Source of the DNA: Nitrospirae bacterium GWC2_42_7
GTDB taxonomy: Bacteria; Nitrospirota; Thermodesulfovibrionia; Thermodesulfovibrionales; UBA6898
DNA: 6,321 bases
NCBI GenBank assembly: GCA_001803645.1
Contig: MHDW01000223.1
Location: 1,490 to 7,810 of the forward strand
Direction: 5' to 3'
Within the stretch, counting starts at the first letter, position 1. Every line of letters begins with the position of its first letter. Made by a program: the position numbers and the translations under genes. Below are positions 1 through 4,711 of this stretch, piece by piece. The notes under the pieces were generated by a model. The model ran no database searches, had not been told where the DNA came from, and saw only the letters and a program-made list of their open reading frames with translations.

Positions 1-1294
1 GCTGGCCTTTCTTGTGCAGTTCCTCAATATCTTTTACTGCAGCATTGAATTTGCCTTTTTCTGTCTTGTAGATAACATCAGCAAAGTCCATTCTTATCAT
101 AGGCTTATTGGGTGGCATAACCAGAACATCGAGATTATATATCTTGCCGAATTCCGCTGCCTCGGTCTCTGCTGTACCGGTCATGCCTGCAAGCTTATTG
201 TACATTCTGAAATAATTCTGAAATGTGATTGTAGCGAGGGTCTGGTTCTCGCTCTCTATCTTTACACCTTCCTTTGCTTCAACAGCCTGGTGCATACCGT
301 CTGACCAGCGTCTTCCCGGCATCAGCCTTCCTGTAAACTCATCAACAATTAAGACCTCACCATCCTTAACAACATAATCAACATCTCTTTTGAAAAGTGA
401 ATGTGCCTTTAATCCCTGAAGAATATGGTGTACAAGGTCTATGTTTGCCGGGTCATAAAGATTCCCGGCTCCGAGCAACTGTTCTGCTTTTATATTGCCT
501 TCCTCTGTAAGTATGACGGCCCGTGCCTTTTCATCAACAGTATAATCAATATCTTTCTTGAGCTTCGGGATGATCTTGTCGATCCTGTAGTATTTATCGG
601 TAGATTCTTCAGAAGGGCCTGATATTATCAGGGGAGTCCGCGCCTCATCTATAAGTATGCTGTCAACTTCATCTACGATCGCATAGTTTAACTGGCGTTG
701 AACAAACTGGGATATATCATACTTCATATTGTCACGCAGATAATCAAAGCCGAATTCGTTGTTTGTGCCGTAAGTAATATCCGAATTATATGCAGCCTGT
801 CTCTGTTCGTCAGTAAGGCCGTGAACTATGACCCCTACGCTAAGTCCGAGGAAATTATAAAGAGCGCCCATCCACTGAGAATCTCTTTTGGCAAGATAGT
901 CATTTACAGTGATTACATGAATGCCTTTGCCTTCAAGCGCATTGAGATAAACAGGCAGGGTTGCAACAAGGGTTTTCCCTTCACCGGTTTTCATCTCTGC
1001 TATCGTTCCCTCGTGCAGTACAATTCCGCCGAGGAGCTGGACATCAAAATGTCTCATGTTCAAAACTCGTTTTGAGGCCTCTCTTGCTGTTGCAAATGCC
1101 TCAGGAAGAATATCGTCGAGGGTCTCTCCGGCTTCGATACGTCTTTTGAATTCTTGGGTTTTATCTTTTAGCTGTGCATCCGAAAGACCGGAAATCTCAG
1201 GTTCAAAAGAGTTGATCTTCTCAACAAGAGGCAAAAGCCTTTTTATCTCGCGCTCATTTTTTGTGCCAATAAGTTTTTTTAGAATATTGAACAT
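1..1294 (-). CDS. secA: Preprotein translocase ATPase SecA, N-terminal part (cut by window edge)
   Basis: SecA is the cytoplasmic motor ATPase that drives unfolded preproteins through SecYEG. Reading the minus strand from ATG at 1294-1292 gives 431 residues in one open frame that runs off the window; the full protein is normally about 830-900 residues. The start fits the family: a short basic amphipathic N-terminus ([16 protein letters not shown]). Walker A is MKTGEGKTL at residues 101-109 and Walker B is DEVD at 208-211, followed by DEARTPL (216-222). The GRRWSDG motif of the preprotein-binding region lies near 327-333, and GMTGTAETE near 370-378 marks entry to the second nucleotide-binding fold. 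There is no frameshift or missing catalytic residue in the visible part. No SD lies at normal distance (the nearest GAGG is 20 nt upstream), so the mRNA may be leaderless. It is divergent from the C26 gene. Confidence 0.98.
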   Translation of the reverse strand, partial: MFNILKKLIGTKNEREIKRLLPLVEKINSFEPEISGLSDAQLKDKTQEFKRRIEAGETLDDILPEAFATAREASKRVLNMRHFDVQLLGGIVLHEGTIAEMKTGEGKTLVATLPVYLNALEGKGIHVITVNDYLAKRDSQWMGALYNFLGLSVGVIVHGLTDEQRQAAYNSDITYGTNNEFGFDYLRDNMKYDISQFVQRQLNYAIVDEVDSILIDEARTPLIISGPSEESTDKYYRIDKIIPKLKKDIDYTVDEKARAVILTEEGNIKAEQLLGAGNLYDPANIDLVHHILQGLKAHSLFKRDVDYVVKDGEVLIVDEFTGRLMPGRRWSDGMHQAVEAKEGVKIESENQTLATITFQNYFRMYNKLAGMTGTAETEAAEFGKIYNLDVLVMPPNKPMIRMDFADVIYKTEKGKFNAAVKDIEELHKKGQ

Positions 1295-1299
1295 AGTAA

Positions 1300-1328
1300 A
1301 TATTAAATTAATAGCCTCAATATTGCAA
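1300..1328 (-). promoter_or_regulatory. Candidate secA promoter (leaderless geometry)
   Basis: On the minus strand a -35-like TTGCAA (1328-1323) and a -10-like TAATAT (1305-1300) are separated by exactly 17 nt, each matching consensus at 4 of 6 positions. The -10 ends 5 nt before the secA ATG, which would put the transcription start at or next to the start codon. The hexamers are weak and the region is very AT-rich, so chance matches are possible. The support is the spacing and the same -10-to-ATG distance at two other genes here. Confidence 0.4.
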
Positions 1329-1370
1329 GAAACATGCTGAAAAATAATGAATATTAAGCGATTTTTAATT

Positions 1371-1399
1371 TTGACATAAGAAGCTTTATTGAGCATAAT
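1371..1399 (+). promoter_or_regulatory. Strong sigma70-type promoter of the peptidase C26 gene
   Basis: A perfect -35 hexamer TTGACA (1371-1376), a 17-nt spacer and a 5-of-6 -10 hexamer CATAAT (1394-1399) form a near-consensus promoter. The -10 ends only 5 nt before the ATG at 1405, so the predicted transcription start falls at about 1405-1406. The transcript would be leaderless or nearly so, consistent with the absence of an SD. Confidence 0.75.
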
Positions 1400-1404
1400 T
1401 AGAC

Positions 1405-2073
1405 ATGAAAAAAGCTTCCAGGCCCCTGATTTGTGTTACCTCAGGGACTTCAGGTTCTCCTAAAAAACCTGAACAGTATATCAAGGCAGTAGAAGAAGCC
1501 GGCGGGTCTGCAGAAATAATTATGCCGGGAGCTAACATAGTTAAAGCCTCATTGAAATATGACGGCCTTATAATCCCCGGAGGCGATGATATTGACCCTG
1601 TGCTTTACAATGAAAAGAAGGTTTTTGATATCAGGCAGGAAGATGAACAGAGGACTGTTTTTGAATTAATGCTCATGGCAGAAATGATTAAGAGAGGAAA
1701 GCCGGTTCTGGGTATCTGCTATGGCATGCAGCTCATAAACGTTTTTTTTAAAGGAACGCTATATCAGGATATCAGCTTAAGAACCGACAGATCGTTTGTT
1801 CACAATATGGGGATGCATGAGATAAATATACAAAAAAATCCGTTTCTGGAACAAGGCAGATATTCAGTGAATTCAACACACCATCAGGCAATAAAAGAAC
1901 TTGGTGCAGGATTAAGACCTTTTGGATATGCTGAGGACGGAATTATGGAGGCCTTCTTTCTTGATAATTATGGTTTTCTGATGGGTGTCCAATGGCATCC
2001 TGAAAGAATGGAGAACAAAATATCCAAAAAGATCTTCGAGGTTTTTGTAGATGCATGCAAGAAGAACCTATAG
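1405..2073 (+). CDS. Peptidase C26 / gamma-glutamyl-GABA hydrolase-like class I glutamine amidotransferase
   Basis: This 222-residue protein belongs to the class I glutamine amidotransferase fold, peptidase C26 branch (PuuD-like). Characterised members hydrolyse gamma-glutamyl bonds, for example in gamma-glutamyl-GABA of putrescine degradation. The substrate here is not determined, and no putrescine genes are nearby. Visible motifs in order: PGGDDIDP (58-65); the nucleophile elbow [10 protein letters not shown] (103-112) with Cys105; GTLYQDI (117-123); [11 protein letters not shown] (157-167); and GVQWHPE (194-200) with catalytic His198 and Glu200. The complete Cys-His-Glu triad implies an active enzyme. 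It is shorter than E. coli PuuD (about 254). The residue after the nucleophile Cys is Tyr where Arg is common in this branch. The ATG at 1405 is the only start that keeps the first beta strand ([11 protein letters not shown]); no SD precedes it. No signal peptide, so cytoplasmic. Confidence 0.9.
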   Translation: MKKASRPLICVTSGTSGSPKKPEQYIKAVEEAGGSAEIIMPGANIVKASLKYDGLIIPGGDDIDPVLYNEKKVFDIRQEDEQRTVFELMLMAEMIKRGKPVLGICYGMQLINVFFKGTLYQDISLRTDRSFVHNMGMHEINIQKNPFLEQGRYSVNSTHHQAIKELGAGLRPFGYAEDGIMEAFFLDNYGFLMGVQWHPERMENKISKKIFEVFVDACKKNL

Positions 2074-2078
2074 TTCAA

Positions 2079-2099
2079 ATTTTCTTATTGACAGAAAAT
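2079..2099. repeat. Small AT-rich inverted repeat after the C26 gene
   Basis: ATTTTCT (2079-2085) and AGAAAAT (2093-2099) are perfect 7-nt arms around a 7-nt loop, starting 5 nt after the C26 stop codon. The stem has one G-C pair and no T tract follows it, so it is at best a weak transcript end. It could equally be chance in AT-rich DNA. A TTGACA (2088-2093) sits in the loop but has no convincing -10 at proper spacing. Confidence 0.2.
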
Positions 2100-2106
2100 A
2101 AAGTCC

Positions 2107-2136
2107 TTGCGAATACTATGTATTGTACGTTATAAT
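2107..2136 (+). promoter_or_regulatory. Promoter of the phd-parE toxin-antitoxin operon
   Basis: The -35 TTGCGA (2107-2112) and a perfect -10 TATAAT (2131-2136) are separated by 18 nt. This gives a short leader before the antitoxin ATG at 2169 with its own SD. The -10 is enclosed by an inverted repeat, the usual arrangement for autorepression of a toxin-antitoxin operon. Confidence 0.7.
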
Positions 2137-2144
2137 GTACAATA
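2121..2144. promoter_or_regulatory. Operator: inverted repeat around the phd-parE -10 box
   Basis: TATTGTAC (2121-2128) and GTACAATA (2137-2144) are perfect 8-nt inverted arms with an 8-nt spacer that contains the -10 box. The site also holds two TGTACA-type cores, TGTACG (2124-2129, 5 of 6) and TGTACA (2136-2141, perfect), with centres 12 bp apart. YefM-family antitoxins are known to recognise TGTACA cores in their own operators. Binding here would cover the -10 and repress the operon. That this antitoxin is the binder is inferred from position and family. Confidence 0.7.
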
Positions 2145-2168
2145 TTTAGAAATAATGCGAGGTGTAAA

Positions 2169-2450
2169 ATGCAAAGATTAAAAATTGATCAAGATATCAA
2201 ACCATTATCCGAGGTAAGGACAGGTATCGCAAACTTCATAAAGCAGGTTCATGACACAAAAAGACCTGTGATTATTACGCAGCATGGGAAAAGTGTTGCT
2301 GTTTTATTGGATGCTTATGAATATGAAGCAATTCAGGAGAAACTTGAGCTTTTGACAGATATTCAGGCATCCCTTAATCAACTCGAAAATGGACAGGGAA
2401 TTGCCCATAAAGATGCAAAAGAAAAGGTTCTGAAGCGAATCAATAAATGA
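2169..2450 (+). CDS. Type II antitoxin, Phd/YefM family
   Basis: A 93-residue antitoxin expected to bind and neutralise the ParE-like toxin encoded next, and to repress the shared promoter as a DNA-binding dimer. The N-terminal Phd/YefM fold spans about residues 11-58: SEVRTGIANFIKQV forms the first helices, followed by the strand-turn pattern RPVIITQHGKSVAVLLD (32-48) and the EYEAIQEKLELL helix. The charged tail (about 63-93) is the likely toxin-wrapping segment. An SD GAGGTG (2159-2164) lies 4 nt before the ATG. The 3' end overlaps the toxin start by 4 nt (ATGA at 2447-2450), so translation is coupled. Family assignment is firm; the exact subfamily is not. Confidence 0.93.
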   Translation: MQRLKIDQDIKPLSEVRTGIANFIKQVHDTKRPVIITQHGKSVAVLLDAYEYEAIQEKLELLTDIQASLNQLENGQGIAHKDAKEKVLKRINK

Positions 2451-2743
2451 AAATTATCTGGTCGCCGTTGGCTATTGATAGAGCTTCAGAAATCGCTGAA
2501 TATATAGCCCAGGACAAACCATCCGCAGCAGAAAAATGGATAAGCGCGGTATTTTCAAAAGTTGAGCAGCTAAAATCTTCTTATAAAATCGGCAGGGTTG
2601 TCCCTGAAATTAGAAACAACCAATTCAGAGAGCTGATTTACGGCAATTACCGCATCATTTATCGCATTGAAAAGAAACAAATATCAATTCTCACAATTCG
2701 TCACGGTAAGCAGATACTGCCAATAGATGAAATTTTGACATGA
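2447..2743 (+). CDS. Type II toxin, RelE/ParE superfamily (ParE-like)
   Basis: A 98-residue toxin of the RelE/ParE fold, of normal family length. Its pattern is typical: WSPLAIDRASEIAEYIAQ (residues 5-22) with the first helix, a second helix around SAAEKWISAVFSKVEQL (26-42), then FRELIYGNYRIIYRI (60-74) and a final strand ILTIRHGKQILP (81-92). The REL...NYRIIYRI...RHGKQ pattern is closer to ParE-type members, several of which inhibit DNA gyrase, than to ribosome-dependent RelE mRNases. The target here is not settled by sequence. It starts inside the antitoxin stop codon (ATGA) and has no separate SD, so it should be made by coupled translation. It appears intact. Confidence 0.92.
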   Translation: MKIIWSPLAIDRASEIAEYIAQDKPSAAEKWISAVFSKVEQLKSSYKIGRVVPEIRNNQFRELIYGNYRIIYRIEKKQISILTIRHGKQILPIDEILT

Positions 2744-2829
2744 CAACAGCTTCAAAATAGTGTAAGTTATATTTAATAATTAATTATGGGGATAGTCGAG
2801 CTTTATATGACTAATAGCTGAGGAATAAA

Positions 2830-3615
2830 ATGGATATATCAAGGGCTTGTAAACTTTCAGACTTAAATTGGGGTGCATTACCTGATTTCCCTGCCAGACT
2901 TGATCGTTTAGGCATCTCTGTAGATAGAGTATCGGTAGAAATCTCTGATTACCCAGATTCAATCACATATTATACATTAGAAGAAGCAGCTCAAGATGTA
3001 CATATAAAAGGTATTCCAACACGTTATAGAATACATATTTTTGGAAAGATCTCTAATGAGTCTTTTTCTTTGAGTGTTTCTCGTAATACAAACATACACG
3101 GTCAGAAATATCTTGATATAAATGCTACTGGTATTGAAAATTCAAAGTCTTTAGACTCCATGATGAATTTTCTTGGTTTAGAAGCAGATGAACCTATTAC
3201 ACTTCCTCCTCATCCTAAACGCAAGGCATTTATTGCTCATCGATTTGACACTAATGGTACGGATTGTTCCGATAAACTAGCTCGCTTTTTAGAATTAATT
3301 GGATTTAAAGTGGTTACAGGTAGAGCATATGCCCCTAAGTCTGTTGCTTCAAAAGTTAAAGATAGAATTGAGGAGCAGGCTATTATATTTGTCATTTTAA
3401 CTCCTGGCGCTGATGATATATGGTTAACTCAGGAATCTATAATTGGAGAAGTTAAAGGAAAACCATTAATTATTATCAAAGAGAAAAGCGTTGAGTTTAA
3501 ACCGGGAATTTTGGCTGATCATGAGTATATACCTTTTGATTTATCGAATATAGAAGTTGGTTTTCTTGCAATATTGGAAGGCTTAAGGGAATTAGGGTAT
3601 CTCGAGTTTGATTAG
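2830..3615 (+). CDS. TIR-domain protein with unrecognised N-terminal domain, putative NADase/defence effector
   Basis: This protein has 261 residues. Residues 131-240 match the TIR fold: strand A KAFIAHRFD (132-140), helix A SDKLARFLELIGF (147-159), a BB-loop-like segment VVTGRAYAPKSV (161-172), helix and strand KVKDRIEEQAIIFVILTP (175-192), then DDIWLTQES (195-203). Trp198 and Glu202 match the W-x3-E position, where Glu is the catalytic residue of NAD-cleaving TIRs. A conserved-looking GILADHEYIPFDL (226-238) follows. Residues 1-125 have strand-rich patterns (VSVEIS, YRIHIFGKIS, FSLSVSR) that I do not recognise; they may sense a trigger or oligomerise. No signal peptide or membrane segment is visible. 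The SD TGAGG (2819-2823) lies 6 nt before ATG. The start is 86 nt after parE, so it could be co-transcribed; a weak own promoter (TTCAAA 2751-2756, AATAAT 2775-2780, 18-nt spacer) is possible. The second half is strongly AT-rich, which suggests transfer. NADase activity and a defence role are inference. Confidence 0.75.
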   Translation: MDISRACKLSDLNWGALPDFPARLDRLGISVDRVSVEISDYPDSITYYTLEEAAQDVHIKGIPTRYRIHIFGKISNESFSLSVSRNTNIHGQKYLDINATGIENSKSLDSMMNFLGLEADEPITLPPHPKRKAFIAHRFDTNGTDCSDKLARFLELIGFKVVTGRAYAPKSVASKVKDRIEEQAIIFVILTPGADDIWLTQESIIGEVKGKPLIIIKEKSVEFKPGILADHEYIPFDLSNIEVGFLAILEGLRELGYLEFD

Positions 3616-3681
3616 ATGAGTAGTAAGGCGGGGCAGAGCTTTCCTTTTGATGTCGAGGCAAGGCTGATAGAGGCAGCGTAA
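3616..3681 (+). other. Short 21-codon open frame directly after the TIR gene, doubtful
   Basis: An ATG directly follows the TIR stop codon (TAGATG at 3613-3618) and opens 21 codons ending at TAA (3679-3681); the peptide begins MSSKAGQSFPFDVEARL. No good SD precedes it, though translation could re-initiate after the TIR stop. The same frame stays amino-acid-like past the stop for another 15 codons to a TGA at about 3729. It may be the remnant of a longer gene rather than a functional peptide. I do not recognise a family. Confidence 0.2.
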
Positions 3682-3851
3682 GAGTACTTCAACCGAAAGT
3701 CCTCTAATCTGACCGGATGGTTCTTGTGAGGATTATCAGGTTTATCTGAAAATTATTCCAGCGTGAAACCCTCCCATGTTTCGGGAAGAAGCTGAAAGTA
3801 TATCGGACGGTGTCCAAACGTTCAAATCCTGACTTATACCTTTTAGATCAC
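3682..3851. other. Gap without an intact gene; possible decayed sequence
   Basis: Together with the flanking stretches, about 300 nt between the TIR gene and higB contain no intact gene on either strand. Short stop-bounded frames with coding-like composition exist, for example a minus-strand piece of about 22 codons at roughly 3757-3822 reading FQLLPETWEGFTLE before a stop. None has a start and SD. The base composition differs from the AT-rich TIR gene. The most likely reading is eroded gene debris at a junction between two acquired segments. No terminator hairpin with a T tract was seen. Confidence 0.35.
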
Positions 3852-3880
3852 TTGCTATATATAACGTTATCCGTTATAAT
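3852..3880 (+). promoter_or_regulatory. Promoter of the higBA operon
   Basis: The -35 TTGCTA (3852-3857) and a perfect -10 TATAAT (3875-3880) are separated by the ideal 17 nt. This predicts transcription from about 3887, giving a leader of about 32 nt before the higB GTG. An inverted repeat covers the spacer and runs into the -10, so autorepression is expected. Confidence 0.75.
3860..3878. promoter_or_regulatory. HigA operator: inverted repeat over the higBA -10 box
   Basis: TATAACG (3860-3866) and CGTTATA (3872-3878) are perfect 7-nt inverted arms with a 5-nt spacer (TTATC). The right arm shares four bases with the -10 hexamer, so a bound repressor would block RNA polymerase. HigA-type antitoxins with an HTH domain typically repress their own promoter through such palindromes. 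Assigning this site to the adjacent HigA is inference from position. Confidence 0.7.
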
Positions 3881-3918
3881 TTTAACATGATGACGATGTC
3901 AAAACGAAAGGAAGCCCT

Positions 3919-4212
3919 GTGATAAAATCGTTTTTTGACAAGGGCATAGAAGATATTTTCGACAGGAAAAATTCCAAAGAGGCGCGCCAGACCTGTCCGC
4001 AGCAAATCTGGCGGGTGGCACAACGAAAACTCGATCAACTCAATGGCGTTGTTTCCCTGGAATCATTGAAAATTCCACCTGGAAACTTTCTGGAATCCCT
4101 TAAGGATGATCGTAAGGGACAGCATAGCATACGGATCAATGATCAGTTCCGTGTTTGTTTTGTGTGGACAGATGATGGAGCGGAAAACGTCGCAATTACG
4201 GATTATCACTGA
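3919..4212 (+). CDS. higB: HigB-type toxin (RelE superfamily, plasmid maintenance killer protein)
   Basis: A 97-residue toxin, complete and of usual length. HigB proteins are ribosome-dependent mRNA interferases that cleave mRNA during translation. Recognisable features are an N-terminal IKSFFDKGIEDIF, a helix QIWRVAQRKLDQLN (29-42), LKIPPGNFLESLK (50-62), GQHSIRINDQFRVCF (67-81) and the C-terminal ITDYH, all typical of this family. The start is GTG at 3919, preceded by an SD AAAGGAAG (3907-3914) at good spacing; no ATG in frame keeps the conserved N-terminus. The toxin gene comes before the antitoxin gene, the reversed order usual for higBA. The antitoxin gene follows after 19 nt. Its base composition is GC-richer than the neighbouring TIR gene. 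Confidence 0.95.
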   Translation: MIKSFFDKGIEDIFDRKNSKEARQTCPQQIWRVAQRKLDQLNGVVSLESLKIPPGNFLESLKDDRKGQHSIRINDQFRVCFVWTDDGAENVAITDYH

Positions 4213-4231
4213 GCAAAAAAGGAGGCATTAT

Positions 4232-4549
4232 ATGATTCGCATACCTAAAAACGGTCCGCCAACGCATCCTGGTGAAATGCTGTTGGAGGAGTTTCTCAAA
4301 CCACTGAAAATGACGCAAAGTGAGTTGGCAGATAAGCTTGGGGTTTCATATCCTCGTGTTAATGAGCTGATTCATGGTAAGCGGGGCATCACCCCTGACA
4401 CTGCACTTCGCCTGGAAAAGCTTTTCGGCATGGAAGCTCAGTTTTGGCTTAATTTACAAGTGGCATGGGACCTATATCATTTAACTCACTCGTCAACTGC
4501 GAAGGAGATATATAAGATAAAGAGATTAGCTACTCTTGCTCACGTCTGA
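4232..4549 (+). CDS. higA: HigA-type antitoxin, XRE-family HTH
   Basis: A 105-residue antitoxin expected to neutralise HigB and repress the higBA promoter. The N-terminus has the family hallmark PPTHPGEMLLEEFLKPL (9-25). The XRE helix-turn-helix follows: MTQSELADKLGVSYPRVNELIHGKRG (27-52), with recognition helix around SYPRVNELI, then ITPDTALRLEKLFG (53-66) and AQFWLNLQVAWDLY (69-82). The ATG at 4232 is set by a very strong SD AAGGAGG (4219-4225) 6 nt upstream and by the family N-terminus. The frame stays open upstream to 4106 inside higB, but that extension has no family character. The C-terminus (residues 83-105) is basic and may be slightly altered compared with relatives. The last 10 nt overlap, tail to tail, the end of a small minus-strand frame. 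Confidence 0.95.
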   Translation: MIRIPKNGPPTHPGEMLLEEFLKPLKMTQSELADKLGVSYPRVNELIHGKRGITPDTALRLEKLFGMEAQFWLNLQVAWDLYHLTHSSTAKEIYKIKRLATLAHV

Positions 4550-4683
4550 ATACTACTAACGAGGTTTTGGTTTTTAAATGCGTAGTTAATATGCTCCACG
4601 TTAACATTTCTCCTGAAAATCTTTACTCTGGCTCCTTCTTGAATACCGTTTGTTAAGAGGTAATCATCAAAAGAATAAAACAT
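4540..4683 (-). CDS. Possible small protein gene, 47 residues, unknown
   Basis: On the minus strand, ATG at 4683-4681 opens 47 codons ending in TGA (4542-4540). The start is preceded by a clear SD, AAAGGAAG (plus-strand complement around 4689-4696), about 5 nt from the ATG. The peptide begins MFYSFDDYLLTNGIQEG and continues with a basic stretch ARVKIFRRN. It has no signal peptide, cysteine cluster or membrane segment. I recognise no family. It fills most of the gap between higA and the binding-protein gene, ends tail-to-tail inside the last 10 nt of higA, and is divergent from the transporter operon with a 28-nt gap. It could be a real small gene, or a 5' remnant of a larger gene cut by arrival of the higBA segment. 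Confidence 0.4.
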   Translation of the reverse strand: MFYSFDDYLLTNGIQEGARVKIFRRNVNVEHINYAFKNQNLVSSIQT

Positions 4684-4700
4684 AAAATCTTCCTTTTTTA

Positions 4701-4706
4701 TATAAT
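4701..4706 (+). promoter_or_regulatory. -10 box of the substrate-binding protein gene
   Basis: A perfect TATAAT (4701-4706) ends 5 nt before the ATG at 4712, the same distance seen at the C26 and secA starts. No good -35 hexamer is found 16-18 nt upstream (AAAACA at 4677-4682 matches only three positions), so the promoter may be weak or activator-dependent. If used, the mRNA would be leaderless. Confidence 0.45.
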
Positions 4707-4711
4707 TGTGC

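Noticed and set aside
1315..1318. GAGG on the minus strand as the secA SD
   Set aside because: It lies 20 nt from the ATG, too far for normal use, and no in-frame start lies closer to it.
14..1340. Several plus-strand open frames of 60-125 codons
   Set aside because: They are antisense or shifted shadows of secA, which has every family motif on the minus strand; none has family features or a good SD.
2079..2099. Rho-independent terminator after the C26 gene
   Set aside because: The inverted repeat is AT-rich with a single G-C pair and no following T tract, so it is listed only as a weak repeat.
2780..2962. A 60-codon minus-strand frame opposite the start of the TIR gene
   Set aside because: It overlaps the TIR gene's SD and N-terminus and has no recognisable features.
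3616..3918. tRNA or other structured RNA in the gap before higB
   Set aside because: No cloverleaf arms, T-loop motif or strong GC hairpin was visible.
4106..4231. N-terminal extension of higA to an upstream ATG at 4106
   Set aside because: The extension lies inside higB in another frame. The strong SD and the family N-terminus point to ATG 4232.
2074..4705. Insertion sequence, integrase, attachment-site repeats or CRISPR array in the accessory block
   Set aside because: No transposase or integrase frame, no terminal inverted or long direct repeats, and no repeat-spacer pattern could be found by eye.
4706..4711. TTG at 4706 as start of the binding protein
   Set aside because: It adds only two residues, overlaps the TATAAT box and has no SD; ATG 4712 gives a normal lipoprotein signal.
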